A DNA stretch of 64,000 nt from Acidiphilium iwatense (GTDB lineage: Bacteria > Pseudomonadota > Alphaproteobacteria > Acetobacterales > Acetobacteraceae): NCBI RefSeq assembly GCF_021556475.1, contig NZ_JAKGBZ010000015.1, positions 1 to 64,000 on the forward strand, read 5' to 3'. This document shows, one piece after another, positions 1 to 9,128 of the stretch. The notes below the pieces were generated by a model. That model was not told where the DNA came from. It ran no database searches and worked only from the letters and a program-made list of their open reading frames with translations. A program made the position numbers and the translations under genes. Position 1 is the first letter of the stretch, and the number at the start of each line of letters is the position of its first letter.

Positions 1-624
1 ATCCAGCTGCGCCAGACGGGCGATCGACTTGTCCAGGATCGTCACGTCCGCACCCATCCCCATCGCGATCCGCGCCGCGTTGGTCCCCACCACCCCGCCG
101 CCCAGGATCGCCACCCGCGCCGGCGGAACCCCAGGAACCCCAGCCAGCAACACGCCAAACCCGCCCTGCGCCTTCTGCAGCGACACCGCACCCACCTGCA
201 CCGCCATCCGGCCCGCAACCTCGCTCATCGGCGCCAGCAGCGGCAGCCGCCCGCGCTCGTCGGTCACCGTCTCATAGGCGATCGCCACCGCGCCCGACGC
301 CATCAGCAGCCGCGCCTGCTCAGGATCGGGCGCCAGATGCAGATAGGTGAACAGAATCTGCCCCGGCCGCAGACGCTTGCACTCCACCGGCTGCGGCTCC
401 TTCACCTTCACGATCATCTCGGCACGCGCAAACACAGCCTCCGCATCCGGCGCAATCTCCGCCCCAGCCTTCACATAGGCCGCATCGTCCATCCCGATCC
501 CCTCGCCCGCACCGCTCTCCACCAAAACCGAATGCCCATGCGCCCGCAACTCCCGTACCGACGCAGGCGTCAGCCCAACACGATACTCATGGTTCTTGAT
601 CTCCCGAGATACGCCTACATGCAT
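1..624 (-). CDS. ald: Alanine dehydrogenase (3' part cut off by window edge)
   Basis: The minus-strand frame from the ATG at 624 is open to position 1 (208 codons); the family is about 370 residues, so the C-terminal 40% lies outside the window. The N-terminus (MHVGVSREIKNHEYRVGLTP) and the start of the NAD-binding fold (VAILGGGVVGTNAARIA, near residue 180) are typical of Ald, which catalyses reversible NAD-dependent deamination of L-alanine to pyruvate and ammonium. The family's substrate-binding segment with K and H (VKVKEP, TYLHLAPD) is visible. In taurine dissimilation by taurine:pyruvate aminotransferase, Ald regenerates pyruvate, which would fit the sulfonate genes nearby; that link is inference, since ald is also a general catabolic gene. 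Confidence 0.9.
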   Translation of the reverse strand, partial: MHVGVSREIKNHEYRVGLTPASVRELRAHGHSVLVESGAGEGIGMDDAAYVKAGAEIAPDAEAVFARAEMIVKVKEPQPVECKRLRPGQILFTYLHLAPDPEQARLLMASGAVAIAYETVTDERGRLPLLAPMSEVAGRMAVQVGAVSLQKAQGGFGVLLAGVPGVPPARVAILGGGVVGTNAARIAMGMGADVTILDKSIARLAQLD

Positions 625-660
625 TGGACTTCTCACTGCAATTGATTATTCCAGAGGTAT

Positions 661-816
661 ATGAAACCTATGGACCTTGTTCATCTAGCCGCTGCCCGCA
701 AGGCCACTCAACAGACTTCAATGGGTCCAGTTTCGGTCGCGACCGAAGCGGCAAGGCTGGCTCCATCGTCTGGCGGATGTGGGCCTATCGCATCGCTTTC
801 AGTGCTTCTAAAATAA
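661..816 (+). CDS. Possible 51-residue small protein
   Basis: This ORF lies in the 297-base gap between ald and the DUF3311 gene. ATG at 661 is preceded by AGAGG at 653-657, and the frame runs 51 codons to TAA. The product is Ala/Ser rich and contains one Cys; I recognise no family. The gap must also hold the ald promoter (reading leftwards) and the promoter of the symporter operon (reading rightwards), so this may be non-coding. Confidence 0.2.
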   Translation: MKPMDLVHLAAARKATQQTSMGPVSVATEAARLAPSSGGCGPIASLSVLLK

Positions 817-921
817 TAACGGCTCTCTATCCGAATCGACACCGAGGCACAGCGGGACAAGCCTGCCTCCAATAACCAGGGAACACCGGACGCACCCTAA
901 AATCTGCAAGGAGGTTGATCC

Positions 922-1119
922 ATGCTCAGAGTCATCATTGGTCTGGGAATCCCGTTCACGGCGATCGTTGTCCTGCTTCCCGTCATCAATCTCGTTCAGT
1001 TCACGATCTGGAACATCCCGTTTCTCTATTTATGGTTGTTCGCCTGGTTCGTGCTGACATCGGTCTGCCTTGCCATCTGCTGGTTTAGCTTCGACCAGCA
1101 CCGCAACGAAAATTCGTGA
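922..1119 (+). CDS. DUF3311-type small membrane protein, symporter partner
   Basis: A 65-residue protein with two hydrophobic segments (about residues 5-27 and 33-55) separated by a short NIPF turn and ending in a charged tail. This is the layout of the DUF3311 family, whose members are usually encoded directly upstream of a sodium:solute symporter, as here (12-base gap to the next start). A strong ribosome binding site (AAGGAGG, 908-914) fixes the start. Its role is probably as a small accessory subunit or assembly factor for the symporter; this is inferred from gene context only. Confidence 0.75.
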   Translation: MLRVIIGLGIPFTAIVVLLPVINLVQFTIWNIPFLYLWLFAWFVLTSVCLAICWFSFDQHRNENS

Positions 1120-1131
1120 GGGAGATACTCG

Positions 1132-2535
1132 ATGGCAACCGCGGTCTTCGGCCTCCTGATCCTGTTTTCCCTCATCGTCGCGTTCGCCGCCAAACGCGGC
1201 CACAATGTCCGCGACCTGCACGAGTATTTCATCGCATCCCGGCAATTCGGCAGCTATCTCCTGTTCTTTCTGGCCGCCGGCGAAATCTACAGCATCGGCA
1301 CGATGATCGGCTTTCCCGGCGGAATCTACGCCAATGGCCCGACCTACGGAATCTGGTTTCTTGGTTATATTCTGCTGGCCTACCCGGTCGGCTATTTTCT
1401 CAACCCGTGGATCTGGCGCGCCGGGCAGGTCTATGATGCCGTGACGTTACCCGACCTGTTCAAAGGTCACTTCAACAGCCGCGCGCTTGAACTGACGGTC
1501 ACGATCACCGCGATCATCTTCCTGATTCCCTGGGGAGAGCTGCAATTCACCGGATTGATCGTCGCGCTGAACGGGCTGGGCTGGCATTTCGACCCGCTCG
1601 TCCTTTCTCTGATCGCGGCAGGGCTGGCCTTCGCCTATATCGCCGCTTCGGGTATCCGTGCACCCGCCATGGTATCCATCGTCAAGGACACGCTCCTCGT
1701 TCTCGCCCTGATCGTCACCGGCGTGGCCGCCGCGTCGGCGACCGGGCTCGCGCATGTTTTCCAGGCGGCCAGCACGCATGTACATAACCACATGACCCCA
1801 ACCGGAGAACGCTTCGCGATCAGCACGATCGTGTTTCAGGCGCTTGGATTCTACATGTTTCCCTTCGCCATCCCGAATATCTTTACCGCGCGGAACGAAC
1901 AGACGATCCGGCGGACTCAGATCTTCATGCCGCTCTACATGCTGATGTATCCGTTTCTCGTCGTCGCCGCCTATTATGCGCTCGATCAGCACTTCAAGCT
2001 GGCGTCCCCGAACGATGCGTTCATGGCGGCGGCGGTCAATTTGCTGCCCGGCTGGCTGCTCGGTCTGGTCGCGGCCGGCGCATCGCTGTCCGGCCTCGTC
2101 GTGCTGGCCGGCCTCAGCCTCGCGATCGGGCCTCTGGTGTCGCGGAATTTACTGCCTCATCTGTCGGAGCAACGCCAGCGCTCCGGTGCTCAGATCGTGA
2201 TCGTCGTCTATCTCGCCCTTTCGATCCTGTTCACCCTGGCGACACCGTCCTTGATGCTGACCTTGATCAACACGGCGTATTTCGGGATCACTCAGTTCCT
2301 GCCCGGCATTCTGGCGATCATCTTTTTCCGCCGCGTCGATGCGCGCGCCGTGATGGCGGGAATCATCGTCGCGGACGCGCTCGCGATCGGTCTCTATCTC
2401 ATGAACGTCTCGCTCGATGGCTGGAATCTCGGTTTCGCCTGCCTGCTTCTGAATATCGCCATTGTCGTCCTGGGAAGTATTCCAGCGCGCCGCCGAACCG
2501 ACCTGATCCCCGTCGCTGAACGGATGCCGCAATGA
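1132..2535 (+). CDS. Sodium:solute symporter (SSS family)
   Basis: A 467-residue polytopic protein, hydrophobic throughout with about 12-13 membrane segments. It carries SSS hallmarks: a scaffold start with DLHEYFIASRQFGSY, the GFPGGIYANG stretch near residue 62, and the conserved FPFAIPNIFTARNE segment near residue 245. A GAGGGAG ribosome binding site sits upstream of the ATG. It would import a small organic solute with Na+. Its stop overlaps the start of the amidohydrolase gene (ATGA), so the imported substrate is probably the amidohydrolase substrate. The substrate cannot be read from the sequence. Confidence 0.85.
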   Translation: MATAVFGLLILFSLIVAFAAKRGHNVRDLHEYFIASRQFGSYLLFFLAAGEIYSIGTMIGFPGGIYANGPTYGIWFLGYILLAYPVGYFLNPWIWRAGQVYDAVTLPDLFKGHFNSRALELTVTITAIIFLIPWGELQFTGLIVALNGLGWHFDPLVLSLIAAGLAFAYIAASGIRAPAMVSIVKDTLLVLALIVTGVAAASATGLAHVFQAASTHVHNHMTPTGERFAISTIVFQALGFYMFPFAIPNIFTARNEQTIRRTQIFMPLYMLMYPFLVVAAYYALDQHFKLASPNDAFMAAAVNLLPGWLLGLVAAGASLSGLVVLAGLSLAIGPLVSRNLLPHLSEQRQRSGAQIVIVVYLALSILFTLATPSLMLTLINTAYFGITQFLPGILAIIFFRRVDARAVMAGIIVADALAIGLYLMNVSLDGWNLGFACLLLNIAIVVLGSIPARRRTDLIPVAERMPQ

Positions 2536-4178
2536 ACCCGAAGACCGAAACGATCATCCTGCGCGCGCGGCGCATCGTCACGATGGACCCTGCCAATCCC
2601 GTTGCAACCCATGCCGCCATCCGCGACGGCCGGATTCTCTCGGTCGGCGATCTCGACCGGGTACGCCGCTATGGCGATGCGCCGGTGGATGAACGTTTCG
2701 CCGATAAGGTGCTGATGCCCGGCCTCGTCGAAGGCCATTGCCATGTCATGGAGGGCGGGGTCTGGGCTTATCCCTATGTCGGTTATTACGACCGGGTCGA
2801 CCCCGCCGGCAAAACCTGGCCCGGATTGCGCGACATCGGCGGCGTGATCGAACGGTTGCGCGCGGCGGAGCGAGGGCTCCCTCCGGGAAAACCACTGCTG
2901 GCCTGGGGCTTCGACCCGATTTTTCTCGGCGCGCGGCGGATGAATGCCGCCGACCTTGATGCAGTCTCGCCGGACCGGCCGATCCTGGTGATGCATGCGA
3001 GCTTCCATGTGCTGAACGTCAACTCCGGGTTGATGGCGCGCGCCGGTATCGGGCCGGATACCCAGGTCCACGGCGTTCTGCGCGACGCCGCCGGGCAGCC
3101 TACCGGAGAGTTGCAGGAAATGGCCGCCAAATTCATGGCGCTCCGGGTCGCCGGGACGGAGTTCTGGCGGGCCGCGACCATGCCCGGCGCGCTCGACCGC
3201 TTCGCCGCCTCGGCGGTGCGCGCGGGCGTGACCACGGTCACCGATCTCTATAACGAGCTTCCTGATGAAACCGTCGATGCCTATCGCACGGCGACAGCAG
3301 ACCCCGCGTTTCCCGTTCGCCTGGTGCCCGCCTATAATCCCTCCGGGCTTGCGCCGGAACAAGCGGTGCAGAGGCTTGCCGAGCTGCGCACGCATAATAC
3401 CGAGCGGCTGCGCTTCGGTCTGGTGAAGCTGATGACCGATGGATCGATCCAGGGCTTTACCGCCCGGCTGAAATGGCCGCATTATTTCAACGGACGACCG
3501 AACGGTTTGTGGAATCTCACCCCGGACATGCTGTATTCCTATCTTTCGGCTTTCCATCGGGCTGGATTTCAGGTCCACACCCACGCCAATGGCGACGAGG
3601 CCTCCGAGGTCACGCTTGAAGCGCTGGAGCGGGTTCTCGCGGAAGCGCCGCGCTTCGGCCATCGGCACACCATCCAGCACTGTCAGATGGCAGACGCCGC
3701 GCAATTTCGCAAAATGGCCGAACTCGGCGTCTGCGCCAATCTGTTTTCCAACCACATCTATTACTGGGGCGACGCGCACTACACGGAAACCATGGGGCCG
3801 GACCGGGCGGAGGCGATGGATGCGGTTGGCACCGCCCTCGCCGCCGGCGTTGCCGCCGCGATCCATTCCGATGCGCCGATCACGCCGCTCGCCCCGCTCT
3901 TCACGGCGTGGTGCGCGATGGAGCGCCGCACCGCGTCCGGGCGCGTTCTCGGAGCGAACAACCGCATCAGCCGTCAGCAGGCACTCGCTGCGATCACCCT
4001 CGGCGCTGCCTATACGTTGAAGCTCGATCATGACATCGGCAGCATCCAGACCGGCAAGCAGGCGGATTTCGCGGTGCTGGAAGACGACCCGACGGACGAT
4101 TCGCTGCCCCTGAAGGAGGTGCGGGTCGCAGGCACCATAATCGGCGGCCGATACCACTCTGCCCCCGCCACCGGATGA
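2532..4178 (+). CDS. Metal-dependent amidohydrolase (YtcJ-like)
   Basis: 548 residues of the amidohydrolase superfamily, YtcJ/exoenzyme-regulatory-protein type. Visible metal-site motifs in order: EGHCHV (HxH on the first strand, about residue 67), VKLMTDGSIQG (about residue 295), HTHANGD (about residue 344), RHTIQHC (about residue 375) and HSDAPITPL (about residue 445). Hydrolysis of an amide, carbamate or related bond is expected in the cytoplasm. The start overlaps the symporter stop and the end overlaps the next gene, both by 4 bases, so the three products are translationally coupled. Given the adjacent sulfonate genes, an N-acyl sulfonate or other amide precursor is a possible substrate, but this is a guess. 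Confidence 0.85.
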   Translation: MNPKTETIILRARRIVTMDPANPVATHAAIRDGRILSVGDLDRVRRYGDAPVDERFADKVLMPGLVEGHCHVMEGGVWAYPYVGYYDRVDPAGKTWPGLRDIGGVIERLRAAERGLPPGKPLLAWGFDPIFLGARRMNAADLDAVSPDRPILVMHASFHVLNVNSGLMARAGIGPDTQVHGVLRDAAGQPTGELQEMAAKFMALRVAGTEFWRAATMPGALDRFAASAVRAGVTTVTDLYNELPDETVDAYRTATADPAFPVRLVPAYNPSGLAPEQAVQRLAELRTHNTERLRFGLVKLMTDGSIQGFTARLKWPHYFNGRPNGLWNLTPDMLYSYLSAFHRAGFQVHTHANGDEASEVTLEALERVLAEAPRFGHRHTIQHCQMADAAQFRKMAELGVCANLFSNHIYYWGDAHYTETMGPDRAEAMDAVGTALAAGVAAAIHSDAPITPLAPLFTAWCAMERRTASGRVLGANNRISRQQALAAITLGAAYTLKLDHDIGSIQTGKQADFAVLEDDPTDDSLPLKEVRVAGTIIGGRYHSAPATG

Positions 4179-5122
4179 CTGCGATGCCGCCCATCGGCGT
4201 CACGTTGATCGGCGGATTTCTTGGCGCCGGCAAGACCACGCTGGTCAACCATATCCTGCGGCACGATCCGCGCCGGAGGATCGGCGTGCTCGTCAATGAT
4301 TTCGGCGCCATCAACATCGATGCCGATCTGATCGCATCGCGCGACGGCGATGCGATCCGGCTGACCAATGGCTGCCTCTGCTGCGGCATCGGCGACAGCC
4401 TGTCGCGCGCACTGATCGACATGCTCGCGCAACCCATTCGCCCCGACCATCTGCTGATCGAGGCGAGCGGCGTCGCCGAACCCTGGCGGATCGCCGAGCT
4501 GATTTGCGCGGCCCCTGAGTTCGCTCCGCCGATGACGCTGGTGGTGGTGGACGGGTCGCGAATTCAAACCCAGCTCGCCGACCGCTATATCGGCGATCTC
4601 GCGCTCAGCCAGATCGAATCAGCCGACCTGCTGATTCTGAACAAGATGGATCTGGTGCCCGCACAAGGAGATCTTATCGCGTGGATGCGAGAAACCTGGC
4701 TGGGAAAGCGCTTCGCTATTAGCGAACACGGTGCGATCGATCCTGAATTGCTCAGCGCTGACCACAACCCATCCCGATTCCGCGCCGTGCGCGCACCGGC
4801 CCCGGCCGCCGCGGATCGCTTCGTCGGTCTGCGCTTCGTCACAGACGTGCCTTTCGACGCAGGGCGTTTGCACGCCGCGATGGCGGCGATGCCGCCCTGG
4901 ATTCTCCGGTTGAAGGGGATCGTCACTCTCGCCGGCGAGGTTGCGCCGCAAAGCCTGCAATTCACCCCAGGCCGATGGAGCATGACGACGCTTCATGATC
5001 GGGCGGCACCCGCCGGCAGCCGGATCGTCGCAATCGGCCATCGCGATCGCGCCGATGCGAGCGCGCTGGACCGCCTGCTGACCGATGCATTGCAAACCGC
5101 CGATCTACAAACTTCTCGTTAG
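4175..5122 (+). CDS. G3E-family GTPase (CobW/YjiA type), candidate metallochaperone
   Basis: 315 residues. Walker A GGFLGAGKTT near residue 13, the zinc/metal-binding CLCC motif in LTNGCLCCGIG near residue 63, EASGVAEP near residue 93, and guanine specificity NKMD near residue 154, followed by a C-terminal CobW_C-like domain. COG0523 GTPases deliver metal ions to target enzymes. The ATGA overlap with a metal-dependent amidohydrolase suggests that enzyme as the client; this is inference. It lies convergent with the MocR gene, only 15 bases away. Confidence 0.88.
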   Translation: MTAMPPIGVTLIGGFLGAGKTTLVNHILRHDPRRRIGVLVNDFGAINIDADLIASRDGDAIRLTNGCLCCGIGDSLSRALIDMLAQPIRPDHLLIEASGVAEPWRIAELICAAPEFAPPMTLVVVDGSRIQTQLADRYIGDLALSQIESADLLILNKMDLVPAQGDLIAWMRETWLGKRFAISEHGAIDPELLSADHNPSRFRAVRAPAPAAADRFVGLRFVTDVPFDAGRLHAAMAAMPPWILRLKGIVTLAGEVAPQSLQFTPGRWSMTTLHDRAAPAGSRIVAIGHRDRADASALDRLLTDALQTADLQTSR

Positions 5123-5137
5123 TTTCTTGTCAACGCG

Positions 5138-6727
5138 CTACGCATGGAGCAGGGCGGCCAGCTTGCGGATTCCCGTATCGATCTGGTTTGCCGCGATTGA
5201 GGAATAGCCGAGCCGGAAGAACGGGCACGGTGCGGGCGGCGTATCGAAGAAAACATCGCCCGGCTCGATCAGAACGCCTGCCCGCCGTGCCGCCTCGGCG
5301 AGCCGCCGCGTATCCAGTCCCTCCGGTCCCTCGATCCACAGACTCGAGCCGCCTCGCGGCTGTTGAAAGCGCAATTCGGGCACGTGTCTGGCAAGTGCCG
5401 CCGCAAGAACCGCCGCGCGCTCCGCCAGCACGGCTGTCAGCCTGCGGATCAGCGCGTCGTGATGTCCAAGGGCGAGAAACAGAGCGGCGGCACGCTGATT
5501 ATTCGCGGGCGGATGCCGGACCATGAGCCGGCGCAGCGCGCGGCATTCGGTGATCAATTCGGGCGCACCGACGACATAGCCGATTCGCAAGCCGGGAGCC
5601 AGGCTCTTCGACAGACTGCCCACATAGACGACCCGATCCGACCGATCGAGGCTTTTCAAGGCCGGCGTCGGAGAGCCGTCGAATTTCAATTCGCTCTCAT
5701 AATCGTCTTCAATGATGATCATGTCGTGGCGTTCGGCATGATCGAGCAGAGCCTCGCGCGTGGCGAGGGGCAAGGTCGACGATGTCGGGCATTGATGGCT
5801 TGGCGTGAGATACACCAGCCCGCAATCGGCCAGACTCTCATCGATGGCGATCCCGTCCCGCGTCAAAGGCAATGCGCGAAGAGCCGCACCGCGCATCGTG
5901 AAAATATTGCGCGCATCCGGGTAGCCCGGATTTTCGATGCCGACGATCTTTCCGGGCCGGACCAGCAGCTCGGCGAGCATATAGAGCGCATGCTGCGCAC
6001 CGATCGTAATCATGATCTGATCGGCCGCGACAAAAATACCCCGCCTTGGCAGGATGCGCTGCTGGAGTTGTTCGATCAGCATCGCGTCATCGCCGTCGAT
6101 CATGTCGGCGGACCAGTCGCGGATCGCCAGTACTGCCAGCGCGTTCCGGCTGCATTCGCGCCAGTCCGCCGTTGGAAACAACGCGGGATCGGATTGGCCA
6201 TAGATGAACGGATACGGATAGGTATACCAGTCGGGCGGCTTCTGAATATTACGCTGATCGATAAAATGACCGCTCAGCTTCGTCGACCAATTTGGCCGGA
6301 CGGAAGAAGCGGCGGTATTGTCTTGCCGCAACGATGCCTTGGCGATTATTCGGTCGGCAACATCGCTGGATACGACATAACCGCTCCGCGCATGGGCGAC
6401 GATGAACCCCTCGTCGACCAGTTGCCGGTAGGCCAGCGTGACTGTGTTGCGCGCGACACCGAGATGTCTGGACAATGCGCGGCTGGACGGCAATCGCGTC
6501 GCCGCGCGCAAATGTTTGTCCAGGATCGCGGTCACCAGCGAACGCCGGATCTGCAGCTGGAGCGAAGCATCATCGCGTGGGTCGAGCGCGAATAGCGGGT
6601 GCCAGAGTATCTGCCGGGGTTTGGGCCTGGGAGAGCCATCGTCGATCGGCGGCGATCGCTTCCTCGAATGCATAGGATGGTTCTCCCGACTTGCCCGCAT
6701 ATCGCGATCAAGCAAAATAGGTGCCAT
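5138..6727 (-). CDS. MocR/TauR-like PLP-dependent GntR regulator
   Basis: 529 residues. The N-terminal winged helix (about residues 48-115, LPSSRALSRHLGVARNTVTL) is GntR-like; the rest is a fold-type I aminotransferase domain with the PLP-binding lysine motif VVYVGSLSKSLAPGLRIGY (about residue 370). This is the MocR subfamily, which includes TauR, the activator of taurine genes that responds to taurine and PLP. It is the last gene of the xsc operon, with 9 bases after the MFS gene and a GAGGAG ribosome site overlapping that gene's end. A role in sensing a sulfonate or amino-sulfonate is likely but unproven; other MocR proteins control vitamin B6 or GABA genes. Confidence 0.85.
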   Translation of the reverse strand: MAPILLDRDMRASRENHPMHSRKRSPPIDDGSPRPKPRQILWHPLFALDPRDDASLQLQIRRSLVTAILDKHLRAATRLPSSRALSRHLGVARNTVTLAYRQLVDEGFIVAHARSGYVVSSDVADRIIAKASLRQDNTAASSVRPNWSTKLSGHFIDQRNIQKPPDWYTYPYPFIYGQSDPALFPTADWRECSRNALAVLAIRDWSADMIDGDDAMLIEQLQQRILPRRGIFVAADQIMITIGAQHALYMLAELLVRPGKIVGIENPGYPDARNIFTMRGAALRALPLTRDGIAIDESLADCGLVYLTPSHQCPTSSTLPLATREALLDHAERHDMIIIEDDYESELKFDGSPTPALKSLDRSDRVVYVGSLSKSLAPGLRIGYVVGAPELITECRALRRLMVRHPPANNQRAAALFLALGHHDALIRRLTAVLAERAAVLAAALARHVPELRFQQPRGGSSLWIEGPEGLDTRRLAEAARRAGVLIEPGDVFFDTPPAPCPFFRLGYSSIAANQIDTGIRKLAALLHA

Positions 6728-6736
6728 CTGCGCTCC

Positions 6737-8179
6737 TCAAACCACGTTGCGCGGATTATTCGCGACACCAGCACCGGCCGACGAAGCAACGACGTTATGT
6801 TCCAGCTCTTCCAGAGTCTTGCCACGCGTCTCCACCGTCGAGGTCAATTCGACGGCCACGCCGATGAACGCGACAACGGCAATGATGATGAAACTGGTCG
6901 CCAGACCATAGCGATGCAGCAGCACGGGCAATGCGTAAACACCCACCACGCCACCGAAAAACCGCGATACCGCCTCGACAGTCGCGGCCCCGGTTGCCCG
7001 CAATTCGATCGGATACTGCTCGGCCAGGGACATTTTGAGTGCCGGAAAGGCACCCGTGCCAAAGAACGACATGACGCAGGCATAAAACACCGTTCCGATG
7101 ATTGAACCGGGGATGCCGAACAGCAAAGCCCCGGTCCCGGCGGCGCCCATGAAAATCACATAGGCAGCGCGCCGGCCCAGCCGTTCGGCAACCCAGCCAT
7201 TCGCCAGCTTGCCCGGAATCGCCGCGCCGGTAATGATCGCCGTGAAAATGAGAGAAGTCGCGAACTTGTAGCCGTGGGCGACGAAAATCGTCGGCATGTA
7301 GCTCATCACGACATAAAACATGAAAAACACGCCGGTGGCCGAAACGCAGCGGGCAATCGTGCGTCCGATCAGGCGCGGACCGAACAATTGCGCAAAACCG
7401 GCCGCGCGGCCTGCCGGCAAAGTCATGCCGGTTTGCGCCACCGGGGCAGGTAATTGTTTGCCGGTCAGCCTTATCGCTTCGGCCTCCATCGTCGCCACGA
7501 TCGTCTCGGCTTCCGCCATGCGCCCCTTGCGCGCGAGCCAGCGCGGGCTTTCCGGCAACAGCCAATAGACGAACCAGGCATAGATGATCGGGCTTGCCGC
7601 GATCATGAAAAATATCCGCCAGGACACCGTCGGGCTGAAATGGGGAAACACGACGAAACCAAGCAGAGGCGCCACGAAATAACCTACCGAAAGGCAGGCA
7701 TCCATGAAGCCGTTGAACATGGTGCGATGGTTTTTGCGGACAAATTCACCGACGATCGCATATGGCAGGGGAAAAATCGCACCCATGCCCAATCCGGCAA
7801 GAAACCGGACGCCGAGAAGAACGTCGTAGCTGGGCGCCAATCCGCAAAGGAAGGTAAACAGACTATACCAGATGATCCCCCCGATCAGGATTCGCTTGCG
7901 TCCGAACCTGTCGGCGAGGCGGCCCGCGGGGATCAGGCCGATCACCACACCGAATGTCTGGAAGGCGACCAGGGCGCCGACATCGCCCGGAGTCAGATGC
8001 AATGTCGCGCGCAGCGCCGGAAGCGATACGCCGAGCGAGCCGATGCTGAGCGCCTCGGTAAACCAGGCGAGCCCGGCGACGATCACGATGCGCCAGGTCA
8101 GCCAGGTGACCGGCAACCGTTCGAGGCGCGATGCGATCGTTTCCTGAGCGGCGATTTTGTCTGCGACGTTTATGGTCAT
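6737..8179 (-). CDS. MFS transporter, candidate sulfoacetate permease (SauU-like role)
   Basis: 480 residues, 12 predicted membrane helices. The loop 2-3 signature GRLADRFGRKRILIGG is present (about residue 83), and its pseudo-repeat NGWVAERLGRRAAYV follows in the second half. The start has a near-perfect ribosome site (GAGGAGGGA). The gene sits between the SucD-like ligase subunit and the MocR regulator in the operon, so it probably imports the operon's substrate. In Cupriavidus necator the sulfoacetate operon also uses an MFS carrier (SauU). Substrate assignment rests on context; the sequence alone only shows a sugar/organic-acid type MFS carrier. Confidence 0.82.
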   Translation of the reverse strand: MTINVADKIAAQETIASRLERLPVTWLTWRIVIVAGLAWFTEALSIGSLGVSLPALRATLHLTPGDVGALVAFQTFGVVIGLIPAGRLADRFGRKRILIGGIIWYSLFTFLCGLAPSYDVLLGVRFLAGLGMGAIFPLPYAIVGEFVRKNHRTMFNGFMDACLSVGYFVAPLLGFVVFPHFSPTVSWRIFFMIAASPIIYAWFVYWLLPESPRWLARKGRMAEAETIVATMEAEAIRLTGKQLPAPVAQTGMTLPAGRAAGFAQLFGPRLIGRTIARCVSATGVFFMFYVVMSYMPTIFVAHGYKFATSLIFTAIITGAAIPGKLANGWVAERLGRRAAYVIFMGAAGTGALLFGIPGSIIGTVFYACVMSFFGTGAFPALKMSLAEQYPIELRATGAATVEAVSRFFGGVVGVYALPVLLHRYGLATSFIIIAVVAFIGVAVELTSTVETRGKTLEELEHNVVASSAGAGVANNPRNVV

Positions 8180-8225
8180 TGTCGTTCCCTCCTCAAAACC
8201 CCGGCTGAGAGCCGCGAGTTACGCG

Positions 8226-9128
8226 CTACGCGGTATCGTGAGCGTATATCGGCAGCCGAGCGGACAAAGCGTCGGCGATAACCCGTGGCGTATCGACAAC
8301 GGTGACGCCGGCTGCCTCCAGGGCGGCGCGCTTGCCGGCATAGCTTCCGGCATTGCCCGCGACGATCGCGCCGGCATGGCCCATGCGTTTGCCTTCCGGC
8401 GCGGCGCGACCGGCGATGAACGAGACGACCGGCTTCGTCATCGTAGCCGCATAGGTCGCGGCGGTTTCCTCCATCGATCCGCCGATCTCGCCGACCAGAA
8501 CGACGGCATCGGTGCGGGGATCTTGGTCGAGGGCGCGCAATGCATCCTCGGTCGTCGTGCCGATCATCGGGTCGCCGCCGATGCCGATGAAGCTCGACTG
8601 ACCGAATCCCGCACGCGTCAGATTGAGGCAGATCAGCGTGCCGAGACTGCCACTTCTTGAGATCACGCCGATCCGGCCCGGCTGGAAAACATTCGTGTTG
8701 TGGCCAGGCATGATGCCGACAAAAGCTTCTCCGGGCGTCACCAGGCCGGCGGTGTTCGGCCCGACGATGCGGCAATCGGCTGCTGCCGCGCGCGCAAAAA
8801 TCGTCAGCATGTCGTGCGTCGGCACATGCTCGGTGAGAACGACAAGTCCGCGCACACCCGCTTCGATCGCGTCGAGCGCCGCGTCACGCACGGCGGCGGG
8901 TGGAATGAACATCACCGCGATATCGACCGGCATCCCCGCGAGTGCGGCTCGCGCCGAGGCAAAGATCGGCAGGCCGAGATGGGTTTCGCCGGCGCGCTTC
9001 GGGCTGACGCCCGCGACGATTTGCGTGCCCGTTTCCAGCATCCGCTCGGTCCAGAAACTGCCCTGGCTTCCGGTCAGGCCCTGAACCAAAATCCGGTCGG
9101 TTCGGCGAATGATGGGAAACATCGTCAT
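8226..9128 (-). CDS. SucD-like alpha subunit of ADP-forming acyl-CoA ligase (candidate sulfoacetate-CoA ligase)
   Basis: 300 residues from the ATG at 9128, which overlaps the stop of the beta subunit (ATGA). The N-terminal CoA-binding Rossmann domain has [10 protein letters not shown], and the C-terminal ligase domain carries the phosphohistidine motif GHAGAIVAG (about residue 247), the catalytic histidine of succinyl-CoA synthetase alpha. With the beta subunit it would activate a carboxylate with ATP and CoA. Placement between a CoA-acylating aldehyde dehydrogenase and xsc argues for sulfoacetate rather than succinate: two-subunit ADP-forming sulfoacetate-CoA ligases (SauCD, SqwKL types) are known. 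Malate-CoA ligase is the main alternative. Confidence 0.85.
   Translation of the reverse strand: MTMFPIIRRTDRILVQGLTGSQGSFWTERMLETGTQIVAGVSPKRAGETHLGLPIFASARAALAGMPVDIAVMFIPPAAVRDAALDAIEAGVRGLVVLTEHVPTHDMLTIFARAAAADCRIVGPNTAGLVTPGEAFVGIMPGHNTNVFQPGRIGVISRSGSLGTLICLNLTRAGFGQSSFIGIGGDPMIGTTTEDALRALDQDPRTDAVVLVGEIGGSMEETAATYAATMTKPVVSFIAGRAAPEGKRMGHAGAIVAGNAGSYAGKRAALEAAGVTVVDTPRVIADALSARLPIYAHDTA

Noticed and set aside
2394-4157. 587-codon minus-strand frame over the amidohydrolase gene
   Set aside because: Mirror frame of a gene with clear metal-site motifs; no recognisable domain.
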